Of a stretch of DNA of 64,000 nucleotides, positions 35,409 to 45,785 are shown piece after piece. A model generated the notes under the pieces. That model was not told the origin of the DNA. It saw nothing but the letters and a program-made list of their open reading frames with translations, and searched no databases. How positions within the stretch are numbered: the first letter of the stretch is position 1; each line of letters opens with the position of its first letter. The stretch covers positions 853,980 through 917,979 of the forward strand of contig BCJJ01000013.1 of NCBI GenBank assembly GCA_039545355.1, read 5' to 3'. The DNA comes from Trichosporon coremiiforme (lineage: Eukaryota; Basidiomycota; Tremellomycetes; Trichosporonales; Trichosporonaceae). A program made the position numbers and the translations under genes.

Positions 35409-37417
35409 TTATAAGCGTGGTTTCCACGTGTATCCCAACAGACCTGTTGATAAATGTCGGGCGCAGCCTGGCCAGATCGGGTCGCCGGGGAATGGAGTGT
35501 GAGACCCGCTTTCGTTTCTACCGTCAAATGTCCCCCTGTCTGTTAGCTCTTGAGCGATGGAACTACAGCACACCTTGCGATCCTACTCCCTTTCAAATGG
35601 TAGCCCATTGTCTTCGGATCGCGGGACTGGGTTCAGCTGGGATAACGCCATCACAGCTTACATCGTGCAGCATGGACTGGCCGCTTCTCGGGCGAGGGCG
35701 GTGGCGAGGACAACACATAAGGTCTGTCTGTAAGCTTGAGCACTGCCACTATTCAGCTCACATAGACAACTCTTCCCATAGCTCGTCTGGTCGTCTGAGC
35801 CGGACTGGAGGCCGATGCACGCACCACGCGGAGATGCGACGGCTAGCACTCCTGCATGGAGCTCTGACTGTCAGCTTCTTCCAGGGGCGGAGTTCAACGT
35901 ACCTCTGCCCGCCGCTCGTTGAGTGAGCATATAGGAGACCTGCTAGTCAGCACAAGAACAACCGCTCAGTCAGCCGACCTCGAATCTTCGCGTTCGACTC
36001 TGGTTGAGACAGCCGTTCTCTGGCGGTTAGCTCGCTGCACCAATTCGCAAAGTTACACACACGATGGTGTCTTCCATTACATACCCAATGAGGTTTGGAT
36101 ATTAGCTCAAGGCAAAGCGTTTCTAGCTCGCTGTCAACTGACCGCTTATAGAAGTGGGACCTCGTCGGAAAGTGCTGTGATGCCCAAAGAGGCTGCTCGT
36201 CAGCTTAACCGAATGCAAAGAGACCCCAGCTCACCTTTCGTATGTGGCCCGTTTCACCTCCATTCCGCAGATTGACTGCTGTTAGCTACCATTTATGCGT
36301 GGAACCGAGCCCTCACGTGTTGCTCCTGCTCATCAGTTCAACTGGCGGAGACTCATGTTGACCATCTACTGGTCAGCTCGCCCGAGTCTCCAGTAGCTAA
36401 CCCACCTCCTCCCCGCGAAGCAAGTGTACCGCTGTCGTCAGCTTTGGTCGTAGCCACCATACCTACCGTCTTCATCATCATTCCAGTTCAAAGGGTCGTC
36501 GCAAGACTGCCCGCCTGTTGTGCTGTCACACTGTGAACTGCTGACTGAGAGTCAGGCGCAGTCCAGTGGCCTGGTAGCTCACCTGCCTCAGCACCTCGGC
36601 CGCGTAACCACCAAGCTCCGAGTCTGGTGTCAGCTACAGGTGACGCGCCTCCAGCTGCCGCCATCAACCTGGCTCCCACCACCTACCCTTTCGCAGGGGG
36701 ACATCGCGGAAGGTACTCGAGTCACGCGCAAAGCCAGCTCCGCCCTTACGTCAGCTCTGGGTACAGGCGCCGTGAGCTCACGAATATCGAGGCTGTGGGC
36801 TGTACAATGGGACGAGCCGAGAGCTGGTGTCAGCTACTAGACGGAGCCGCCAGCTAAAGTTGTTTGATCGTGCGCGACAGCGCTTGCATACCGTACACCT
36901 CTTCGCGCGGGAGAGGGCCGGATGATGAAGGAGGCGCTGGGTATCTGCCCTGTTATCATCCGGGAAGCAGCATTCTCACGCAGCATACTGACCGGAGCGT
37001 GATGCAACTGACCAACGATGTATGTTTGAGTGCTGGCATTAGCTATGCTCCAGAAGACATCGCAGCCTGGAGGCCACTTCTCTGGTTGCACGTACGACGA
37101 GCGTATGCTTGGTGCAGATCCACGTGGTCGGCCTGATGGAGTCTGTGGATCAGCTGCAGTGAAGCGTGGACAGCAGCTGGCGGTGATATGATGAACGTAA
37201 CCTCGGGCACTACTGTCAGCTAAGCGCCCACGGTTTGTAGCTACCTGGCTCGTCGCCACATACGGGTTGGTTGACAGTGCTAGATGCTGGAAAGTTCAGA
37301 GGAAGGAAGGCAGTCAGCGAGTTGACGTGTCAGCGTTTTAGCATCGATGACCGTAGCGGCATCAGAGTCGTTGCGCCCCATTGGGACAAGGATGTATCCA
37401 GAAACCCTTCGTTGCAT
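35409..37417 (-). CDS. Cryptic gene of about 21 micro-exons, unknown protein
   Basis: My splice model on the minus strand is 37417-37327, 37286-37245, 37209-37202, 37142-37096, 37032-36993, 36949-36899, 36823-36782, 36744-36687, 36623-36583, 36530-36463, 36431-36406, 36368-36317, 36275-36258, 36192-36161, 36122-36085, 36019-35979, 35939-35903, 35867-35825, 35742-35662, 35626-35587 and 35535-35409. It gives 340 residues with no internal stop. Exons are 8-127 nt, introns 31-82 nt. The firm evidence is a series of about sixteen branch sites (AGCTGAC, GCTAAC, AGCTGAA), each followed within about 15 nt by an AG, all on this strand. The protein is Ser/Pro/Arg-rich and probably disordered, with phrases such as DDPLNWNDDEDG and VLSSPPPSPEKRP; I recognise no domain. 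Exons 5-12 are best supported. The first exon (donor GTCAAC), the exon at 35867-35825 and the 3' end are weaker. It lies 115 bp downstream of the amine oxidase stop. Confidence 0.6.
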
Positions 37418-37531
37418 GTTCGTAGTTACAAACTAAACTTCTGTTCTCTTACACTGGCTCTAAGCGCCTTTTCGCCTTGCTTCGCCTCGCTTCGCCTCTT
37501 GATTACAAGATCGCCGACTGGTCCGCTCCAC

Positions 37532-39694
37532 TTAAAGCTTGCAGCAAGCCTTGTCCTTGCCCTCGTTGACGGGGGCGTTGTCCTCGATCTCCTCGCTGGC
37601 GACCTTGAACAGGGTGCTCTGGTTGAACGCCTGCGTGGAAGGGGGCACGTCGATGGCGGGGCTGCGGTGGAAGAAGTCGAACGGCTTGAGCGAGACCATG
37701 TGCGTCTCGACCGGCATGACGGGGTAGTCCTCGACACGGGGGTTGTGCGTGAGGCCGAGGGTGTGCCAGACGACAATGTCCTCGTTGTCCGTCTTGTCGC
37801 CGCGGCCAACAAAGGTGCGCATGCCCTTGGCGTTGCCGTACGACTGGTTCGTGTACTTGCCCGCGGCGTAGTACTCGCCGTCCTGGTACTTGGTGACGTA
37901 GACGTGGTGCTCGCCAAACTCGGCGCGCGCGTACTGCACACTGTCGGGGTGGGCGAGCATGAGCTGGCTCGCGGCGGGGACGAGCTTGTAGCCGACCGGC
38001 TTGCCCGAGACAGGGTTCTTGACGTTGGGGTTCACGATCTTGAACACGCGGTTCTTGTGCGGCGCGGCGTCGGCACCGCCAGAGCGCGTGATGGGCGTCT
38101 TCTCGACAGTGTAGCCGACACCCCACTTGTTGTTCTCGGGCGGGTTCTTGGCGTCGAACGGCATCGGGACCGAGTCCTCCTGAACGACCGTGTTGTTGTG
38201 GCCGTCAATGGCCGGGTCAATACGGATCGAGAACAGGTGCTGGTGGTTGGTGCCGAGGACACCGCGGGAGACGACGTTGCCGTAGGGCGAGAGCTCGCCG
38301 GGGAGGATGGCGGCGGTCGAGAGGATACCGGTGGCGCGGATCTCGAGGTGGATGGCGGCGGCCTGGTCGAAGCGCCAGTTGAAGATGTACTCGTAGTTGG
38401 CGACGGTGAGGATCGTCTGCAGGATGAGGACACGAGAGCGCGTGACGGCGGGGCGGCCGGTGCGGTAGTTGGTGTGCTTCCATCCGATACCGTCGTCCTG
38501 CTCGTGGATGCAGACAACGCCCTGCAGCGTCGCGGGGTCGCCCTTGACGTCGAGGTGGTCAAAGTCGAGGTAGTGGATCTCGCCCAGGCAGTCGCATCCG
38601 AGCTTGAGCTCGTTGGCGGTAAGACCCGCACCGACGTCTCCGAGGTCGAACGCCTGCTTGCGGTGGAAGGGGGCACGGGGGTCGCCGTAGGGAACAGTCA
38701 TGTCCGAGACGGAGAGACGGTGGAAGGTCTTGCGGCCGTCGTAGCGGATGTCGGAAAGAACGAGACCCTCGCGGTAGTTGAAGCCGATGTGCATGCTCCA
38801 CTTCTGCCAGCGGAGGACACGGCCCTCGAGCGAGAACGAGGCACCCTCGGGCTGGATGACGCGGTAGGGGCGCAGGTCCTGGCGGAGCTGCGTGCCAGAC
38901 TCGACGAGGAGCTCGGGGTCGTACTCGTTGCTCTCGTACAGGTGCCAGGGGAACGGCTCCTTGAGGTCGAGGAAGGTCTTCTCGCCGGTACCGAAGATGG
39001 GGGTCCAGTCGATGCGGACGAGGGAGAAGTCGTCCGAGCTCATGACGGGGACGAGGGGAAGGGGGGCAGAGTAGTGGCACGAGTCGGGGTTACCGTTCGT
39101 GTTGGCGTAGACCATGAAGGGGGTGTAGCGGTTCTTGCGCTCAAAGTCGTCGGCGCCGTAGATCCATCCGTCGGCGACAACCTTCCAGTGCTTCGGGAGG
39201 CCGAGCTTCTCAATGGCGGCAAGGAACTCGGGGTGCTTCAGGAGAGCCTCCTCGGCGGCGAGCATCTCGGCCATGTCGGGGGGAACGTGGAGGTCGGTGG
39301 GGCACTGGACAGCGCGCTCGACCTTGGCCTCGCCGTCGAGCGAGACGTAGAACTCGAACCACGACGTCGAGTCCGGGCGCTTGACACCGGCAAGACACTC
39401 GGCGCGCCTCGGAAGGCGCTGGACGGGAAGGCCCTGGTGCCATCGGTCGAGCCAGGGGGCAAGGACAGCCTTCGGCGGGTCGATGAGCTGGATGCTCTTG
39501 AACCAGAAACGGTGCTCGCCCTTCTCCTGGGCGTCGACAAACTGCTTGATAGCGTGGGTAGCGGCGCGGACTTCATCCCTCGACAGCGGGTCGAGGGGGT
39601 GGTAGCCCTGGGTGGAGCGCGCGGCCTGGGGGCCGCCGGCTCCGCTGATCGACAGTCCGGCCGTCGCGGCGGACAGAGAGGCGCTCTTCGACAT
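37532..39694 (-). CDS. Peroxisomal copper amine oxidase
   Basis: A single exon of 720 residues from ATG 39694. It oxidatively deaminates primary amines to aldehyde, ammonia and hydrogen peroxide. The catalytic domain has the TPQ cofactor motif T-x-x-N-Y-E-Y with the modified tyrosine at about residue 434. The catalytic base is probably Asp350 in AFDLGD, and the three copper ligands are His484 and His486 (NHQH) and His650 (GLTHNP). The length fits fungal copper amine oxidases. The protein ends in Cys-Lys-Leu, which fits the PTS1 rule and suggests peroxisomal import, as for yeast amine oxidases used in nitrogen assimilation. The unusual pair of Cys just before the end is worth noting. The next gene on this strand is the micro-exon gene; upstream is a Zn2Cys6 regulator, but a regulatory link is only conjecture. 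Confidence 0.95.
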   Translation of the reverse strand: MSKSASLSAATAGLSISGAGGPQAARSTQGYHPLDPLSRDEVRAATHAIKQFVDAQEKGEHRFWFKSIQLIDPPKAVLAPWLDRWHQGLPVQRLPRRAECLAGVKRPDSTSWFEFYVSLDGEAKVERAVQCPTDLHVPPDMAEMLAAEEALLKHPEFLAAIEKLGLPKHWKVVADGWIYGADDFERKNRYTPFMVYANTNGNPDSCHYSAPLPLVPVMSSDDFSLVRIDWTPIFGTGEKTFLDLKEPFPWHLYESNEYDPELLVESGTQLRQDLRPYRVIQPEGASFSLEGRVLRWQKWSMHIGFNYREGLVLSDIRYDGRKTFHRLSVSDMTVPYGDPRAPFHRKQAFDLGDVGAGLTANELKLGCDCLGEIHYLDFDHLDVKGDPATLQGVVCIHEQDDGIGWKHTNYRTGRPAVTRSRVLILQTILTVANYEYIFNWRFDQAAAIHLEIRATGILSTAAILPGELSPYGNVVSRGVLGTNHQHLFSIRIDPAIDGHNNTVVQEDSVPMPFDAKNPPENNKWGVGYTVEKTPITRSGGADAAPHKNRVFKIVNPNVKNPVSGKPVGYKLVPAASQLMLAHPDSVQYARAEFGEHHVYVTKYQDGEYYAAGKYTNQSYGNAKGMRTFVGRGDKTDNEDIVVWHTLGLTHNPRVEDYPVMPVETHMVSLKPFDFFHRSPAIDVPPSTQAFNQSTLFKVASEEIEDNAPVNEGKDKACCKL

Positions 39695-40715
39695 GGTGTG
39701 TTCGCTAAGTGGTGGTGGTGGTGAAGAGAGCGAATGTGGAGAAAACGTAAGAGCGGTGCGGGGCTCGGTCTTATGTATGTTTTTCGCACCGGTGTGGGGG
39801 GCTGTCTCGGGTGGTCACCTGGCGATGCGATCTGAGTGGGCAAGCCGAGGAACGAAAGCTTGCGAAGCCGGACCCGTCATGTGGGCATGTGGTGCGGGGA
39901 CGTAAGGGACGGTGGGGGCGATCAAAAACCGATTGCGCAAAACCCGAGCTTCAGGCGGAGGTTGATTGGTGCCCGTTCGACTTATCGATGGAGCGAGCTG
40001 GTTGGAGGCCTAGGCGTGCGAGGCCAGCAGGCAGATGCGTGCGCTTAGCCTCGTATCACGCGAGCCTTTGAGAATCTGCCAGGCGGGATAGACGAGAGCC
40101 GCGTATCAGAAGCCGTCATCATGGATGTCCCGAGGTACTACCGTTGCTTCCGGGGGTGCGAAGGTTCGTCCGCTGGCACGGATGCGTCGCCGTGTGCGCC
40201 GGGCACTGGCTTCACGCTCTGGAGCCGCGATAACCGCGATCTGACACGTTCACCTGCGAAGCCTGCCATGTATTCTGAGCGCTCCACCCTACGCATCCCC
40301 CGCCCTCGCAGGGTTCGCCCCCAATCATGATACGGCATTCCACTCGGCGTCACCCGACGACGGACCTCGGCTGACCCTAAGTTCGCCTCATCCGAACTTC
40401 GCCTCGGAGCTCGCGAGTCACGTGCAGTGCTCTCAGTGGTGGAGAGCGAGCAGACACTCCGCTTCGTTCGCATCACCCGAGCTCGCAAGCATATCTCCCA
40501 TCGCCTGGCCTGCTATCGCTGTGCGATACCGGCTGTACCGACTAGATACTGACCCGTGAGTTGGTGCTGGTCCTGTTTGGTTGCCGCAACTGGGGCCGCG
40601 GGGGCGGAATCGGAAAATGGTTCACCGAGATCAGACATGGTCAATTGCCAGCTCGAAGTCTAATCGGTACATCGCTATCTTGTATCTTACAATCTCTCTA
40701 TGCCTATCATTGTGA
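39695..40715. other. Intergenic, amine oxidase promoter
   Basis: One kilobase between the amine oxidase start and the stop of Zn2Cys6 factor B. I see no gene, tRNA or repeat. Confidence 0.6.
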
Positions 40716-42694
40716 CTACCCTATGATCGCTGGGCGACCAATCTCAATTGCAACCTCACGCCAGTTCGAGCTCTCGTCGTCGTAGCCCTGGTCGATACGC
40801 TTCCACATCTCCTCGATGATCTCGCGCGACACCTCGAGCTCGTGACAGCACTGGTACGCAAATGTCTTCATGACACCGCGGGCGACGTTGCGCTTGTCCA
40901 GATCCAGCAGCACCGAACACGCGACGATCAGACTCCAGTTCAGGAACTCGACCTTGTCGCCGACTTCGATACACAGCTCGAGGATCGCCGACGCACTCGA
41001 CTGTACATCGGCGTCGTCGCGCCCGCGTTTCTGCATATCGCGGAGCAGAATGATCTGCATACCATGCCAGAGCGTCATCGAGCCGATCATCGTGCGCGGC
41101 GCCATGTAACGAGCAGGAGCCTCTGAGCGCCACGTGGACATCTCGACCTGAACGTTGGTGAGCTGGCGCGAGAGCTCCATACGCTCCATCGCAGCCGGGC
41201 TGTGCAGCGACACGGCGGGATCAAGTTCGTTCAGCGGTCGGTAGTGCGCCTCGAACTTGCGCCAGCGCGAGTACAGCGTCAGGACTGTAGCGGACAAACG
41301 AACCATGGACCGGTCGAACCCGACCAATGACTCCAGACTCTCCCACTGCGGTCAGCCACAAACGCCTCAATGAGCTCCAGGCCCCCAAGCCACTCACCTC
41401 CTTATCCGTCGAGCCTGTTGTTCCGAGAAGCTCCCACCACGACGAATCCTGGTCGAGGACTGTGGGCGGGTCGCCTGTCGAGAAGCACGAGAGAAGGTCG
41501 TGCATGACTGCATGCTCGATAAGGTAACGGCGCGCGGGCGGCGGAGGCTTGATACCATCCAAGAACGCATCGACGCCTCGTCGGCTATACTGACGCCAGT
41601 CGCGCCCAAAGAGCAGATTCCCGGCGCCACCACGGTGTGCGATAGCCGCCTTGGCGTAGCGCAGTGGTTCACGCCAGGAGACGCTTGCGGCCAGGATCTG
41701 TTGTCAGCTGCGGGATAACGCGAAAGAACTTACATCATTGTCCACGATCATGAGACTTGCCGCGAGGAAGGCGTCGTGCCCCAGCTCGCCGGGGGTTCTG
41801 CGGGCTTGTCGCAGCAAGCCAAGTGCGGTGTGCCTATAGCGCTTCGAAAGTTCGAGTGTGCGTTCCGCCTCGTTCGAGCGGGCCGCGGCTTCGAAGAAAC
41901 TCAAGTGCGTCGCTCCGATGGCAAGCACCGAGTACTTGAGGGCGCTTACGCTCAATGGCGCTTCTCCAGAAGGGAACAGGAACATCGGAGCAAGGTGCTC
42001 GATCCAGGGATTGTGGTCCTCGTCGATGACCGTGATGCTGAGTGCGTAGCTGAACGCATGGGCAAGACACCTCAGGTCCTCGGGTTCGGGGAAGGCGTGG
42101 CTGAGGAACTCTGGAGGAGAGATGTTGGGGTTGTTGAAGTAGTTGCCCATCTTTGTCTTGCGGAAGAGAGCATGCACCATTTCCAGCGGCTGTACAGAGT
42201 CGAGCAAGCGTCTGCGGTCGGCGCGCGGAGGAAGGTGAATCGACGAGTTACGGAACGGCCCTTGGTCGTGTGAAGGACCTGCTTGACCGAGCTGGTCAAT
42301 CTGGTTCAGCGGCGGGGAAGGTGTCTGGCGCGGAGGAAGGAAGTTATCCTGATACGCAGCAGCCGTCGCGGCCATGTTGGAAGGGCGGTTGTGCCTGCTG
42401 CCGAGGGCAGCATCGACTGCCTTCGGATCAAACGCCTTCTTGACGGGATAGACGCATTGCGCCGAGTAGTTGATACAGCGGCGACATTCTGGTCGTTCTG
42501 ACGCTGTCAGCTGGTGTTCATTTGGCAGTTAGCTTACCAAGGTCGCACTTGATGCGGCGTGCACGACAGACAAGGCATCCGTTCCTGGAGCGAGTTCGCT
42601 TCGGAGGTGGTGCGGAGCTCGAGCTGGCCTGGTTGTTTTCGGATGCAAGCTCCAGGTCGCGCTTTGGCGGAGAGGTTGGTGAGGTGGAGGACAT
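40716..42694 (-). CDS. Zn2Cys6 transcription factor B
   Basis: Four exons: 42694-42538, 42497-41734, 41697-41398 and 41345-40716, 616 residues. All introns have GTAAG or GTGAGT donors and a CTGAC branch. The zinc cluster spans the first intron and reads C-x2-C-x6-C-x6-C-x2-C-x6-C (CLVCRARRIKC then CRRCINYSAQC), preceded by a basic RTRSRNG. The rest has the helical pattern of the fungal regulatory domain, with phrases such as LLRQARRTPGELGHDAFLAA and MIGSMTLWHGMQIILLRDMQ. It should be a nuclear DNA-binding regulator of unknown pathway. The ATG at 42694 is the first in frame after the upstream region and gives a short Ser/Pro leader. It sits upstream of the amine oxidase gene on the same strand. 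Confidence 0.88.
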
Positions 42695-43802
42695 GGGATG
42701 GTGAGTGGGGACCAGGTGGCCAAGAGGCGATTGTAGCGAGATAGTGGTCGAGGACAAGTCGAAAAGAGAGGATGCTGATCAAAAGTCGGGGCGCCAGAAG
42801 TCGGTCAGGGGACGAGTGGAGGCCAAGGAGCAAGTACGAGCAGTCCTAGACGTCACTAGAGGCCTCGAAGCGCGGTCTGTGCACCAGAAATGGAAGCAGG
42901 AGCCTAGGACCAAGCTTCGCTCTATGGCCACCCCCGCCCAGACACCCGTTGCCCCACCCAATGGCCCCGCTTGTGACTTGCCCGAACCGCGTGAGTGGAG
43001 GGCTCGGCCTCGGTTCACTCGCCTAAATTGGCTGTTGCCGGCGTCTAATTCACGTCTTCCCTGCGTCTGCACCCTCGGTTCCTCGGACCATCTATCCCTC
43101 CCATTCGATCATCCATGCGTTTCACATCGTCCATTTGACCTTTTCTGCCATCGTTGCCAACGTCCTCGTCCCGCCGAACGCGGCCGCGCGACTGACTGGT
43201 GCACGTCAAGCCTCTTCCTGACAACTCGGCGCCAGCCCTCTCAGCCATTTGCGTCCGAATTACCGATCCTGCTCTGTCGTCGATGCAAAGGTCAAAGGAT
43301 GCTGCAGATGTCGAGCTGCATTCGTTTTCTACCTGCCAACCAGGACTCTCTACGTCAACCTTGGCTTGGTCATCCGTCACGCGTCCTACCACAACGGATC
43401 CATGGTTTAGCCGCCGCAGGTTAGCTGCTGGAGCGCATCAACAACGACAGTGGAGCTGTGGAGCACAACACACCACTGGAAACGTTGGGCGTCGTCTGCG
43501 ACGTGAGCGACTCGTTTTCCTTCGCCATACATCGGTCCGCACCGCTTCCGGTCGCCGGGCCACGACCTCACGTACCTAAATACCTCACATGCCTCACACT
43601 ACTTATCTCGAATGGCTCAAAATGGAGCTGACTCAAAGTGCTCGGAGCACTGACACGCTTCGCTGCGAGGCGCTGAAACAGGGACCGGTGGAACAATGCC
43701 GAGGCACAGACAAGAAACAACCAGCTAACCGGCGCGTGATGCTGAGGGGCGTCAACGCCCAGCTTGGTTCCGCATATCTGCATGCATCTGCATGACGTTC
43801 GT
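42695..43802. other. Upstream region of factor B, unresolved
   Basis: Open frames occur on both strands (for example 43199-43579 forward, 43045-43392 reverse) and some look mildly protein-like, but I cannot join them into a gene. It may contain the continuation of the candidate at 43803-44118. Confidence 0.35.
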
Positions 43803-44118
43803 CTAAGCCCTTAGCTGGCCCAGCTGCGCCTTCCTCACCTTCCTCATTGCCATCCTCGTCAACCGCCTCCTGTGTAATCCTCTCATATCCTGTCTGTCTC
43901 TCAGTTCCTCTTCATTCACCTTCCTGTGCTTCAACGACTTCGTGCGGATCGTCAACGCTGGGTAGGCCCCTGTCGCAAGTTCGCCAGCTGACAGCCAGGT
44001 CAGCTTCCTTGGCACGGGGGATTGCAGTTGTTGAAGCATTGACATCAGAGACACCTTCACTTATCAATGCTCGGCAAAGCGTGACCGGCGTGTCCTCTTC
44101 TACGTCAGACATCACCAT
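43803..44118 (-). CDS. Candidate intron-containing gene, partial, unknown
   Basis: From an ATG at 44118 the minus strand reads an acidic protein (MVMSDVEEDTPVTLCRALIS). It can be spliced through GTGTCT...CTGTCAG into SWRTCDRGLPSVDDPHEVV, and through a 30-nt GTGAAT...GACAG intron into YERITQEAVDEDGNEEGEEG. AGCTGAC and TTGAC branch-like sites lie on this strand. An upstream acceptor (TTGACCCTGTCAG) directly precedes the ATG, so the real start may be further up, and I could not fix the 3' end. The plus strand is also open here and has its own GTGAGT at 44185, so this is a weak call. Confidence 0.3.
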
Positions 44119-44356
44119 TCGTTCTGACAGGGTCAAGACAACCGAGCTCTTCTCAACACCACAACTCCCCTTGCCAAAGTGAAAGGTGAGTGTACCTTCC
44201 TTAATCGCAATTACACATCAACCACGCCTGCTCGATGCCCCTCCTGTCGTTGTGGGTCCGAAAGAACATCGAGCATCGTCCCGCCTCTTCGCAATCGAGG
44301 TCGACGAGGGCTAGGGCTCAGGTACATGGTCATACTGCCGATTACAACTTTCAACC

Positions 44357-44440
44357 GGTCGCGTGGCCCAATGGCAAGGCGTCTGACTACGATTTTCGGA
44401 GTTTATCAGGAGATTGCGGGTTCGATCCCCGTCGTGACCT
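44357..44440 (+). tRNA. tRNA-Arg(ACG) with 12-nt intron
   Basis: Common mature sequence; 12-nt intron different from the 12-nt intron at 31554. Confidence 0.88.
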
Positions 44441-44784
44441 TTTTGCGCTGTTTTTGGCTTCGAGCGCGTCCAATTTCAAGGTGGTGAGAAATTTGGAAAC
44501 GGGAGAACGACTCAGAACGGTGAGCGTCGTGGATTCCCTATATTATCAGCAGTGTGATAAGCGTCGGAGGCATTTTAGCTCCACGCTACGCCCTTATCTG
44601 CAACCCGATCTCAATCCGCCCGATCACTCATCAGTATCACTCCTGCCCTTACTTCATCTGGTATCTGCATCGTCAAGCGCTTCCTTCTGCTATGCTCACA
44701 GCAGGTCTCCCCTTCGATGGCTGCCAAGTGCGCTCGCACCCGGGCGGGCGGTGGCGTGTCCCACCGCTGTGCACAGTTTTCATC
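44441..44784. other. Spacer between tRNA-Arg genes
   Basis: No gene seen. Confidence 0.5.
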
Positions 44785-44891
44785 GGTCGCGTGGCCCAAT
44801 GGCAAGGCGTCTGACTACGACTCGATACTTGAGATCGTCACGGGTATTCAAGTATATCAGGAGATTGCGGGTTCGATCCCCGTCGTGACCT
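44785..44891 (+). tRNA. tRNA-Arg(ACG) with 35-nt intron
   Basis: Common mature sequence; 35-nt intron. It is the last of the ten tRNA-Arg(ACG) genes in the window. Confidence 0.88.
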
Positions 44892-45785
44892 TTTTGGTGC
44901 TGTGCGTGATGCATGAGGTTCGGAAGTCTATGGGGGACACGAGGACGAGTTGGTTTCGTGAGGTCGGAACCGGCGGATGATGGAGTGTGGCACTGACTCC
45001 GTGATTTTTTTGTGTTTCAGACCGCGCCTGATCTTGTCATGTAGGGGATAGTTCACGGTCTCGTGCAATGCGTGGGGGCCGACTGACGTTCTCAGACAAG
45101 ATCTGTTGGGAGTGTGTTCGGCGTCGCGGAGCAGAGATGGCGTGCGATGCGACGTGTGTGCAAGACGACTCATAGGTCCGATGCTGTCGGATGTGGGAAG
45201 ATCCTGTGTGTGGACCAGTCGACTGTCAGCGTTCGACCAAGCTCATTCAGCAACGAAGGGTACGATATGCTCATGTACAACAGAAGCTCCTTCGTACGAA
45301 ACCGTTCTGGTATCACTGACTGATCGGTTACTGACGGAACTCGAGCCCAGTGAGAACAATTGAAGACATCGGATCGGCCAGCGACGCAAGGCTGGCATTG
45401 TCGGCAGCTCACCACACCGCCATCAGTGTGCTGATGCGCTACCTTTGTCCCTGGCATCTCGCCTCGTCGTCGCAACCTCGACACCTACACTCTCCAAATG
45501 TGCACTCGACTTGTCTGTCCACCCCTTCCCTGTCACCTCGCCTTCCCACGGCTCGCAGCGTGGACGGCGCAGCATGCGCTGAGGGACGAGGTATAGAGCT
45601 GGGGTGGACGTTCTTCTCTTCATCAACATCATTCACTCTCCGCTGACATCGACAACGCCGTCACAGTCAAGTATTCACTAATCACTTCGATCATTAACCT
45701 TCAACAAGCGCTGCTCAAGCTCCCCGAGCTCTGAGCTTCACCTCGATCACTTCGATCGGCCCCCTCTCCCCTCAACTCGCCAGCC
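44892..45785. other. Intergenic
   Basis: No supported gene. The last 100 bp, with CACCTCGATCACTTCGATCGG-like direct repeats, lead into the coding relic. Confidence 0.5.

Noticed and set aside
35309..36275. Two plus-strand open frames over the micro-exon gene
   Set aside because: No splice signals or domains on that strand, and splice motifs are all on the other strand; the frames pass through the proposed minus-strand introns.
37271..39724. 817-codon open frame on the plus strand opposite the amine oxidase
   Set aside because: It mirrors the amine oxidase frame in high-GC DNA, with Val/Leu/Arg/Gly bias and no motif; the minus-strand protein has all catalytic residues.
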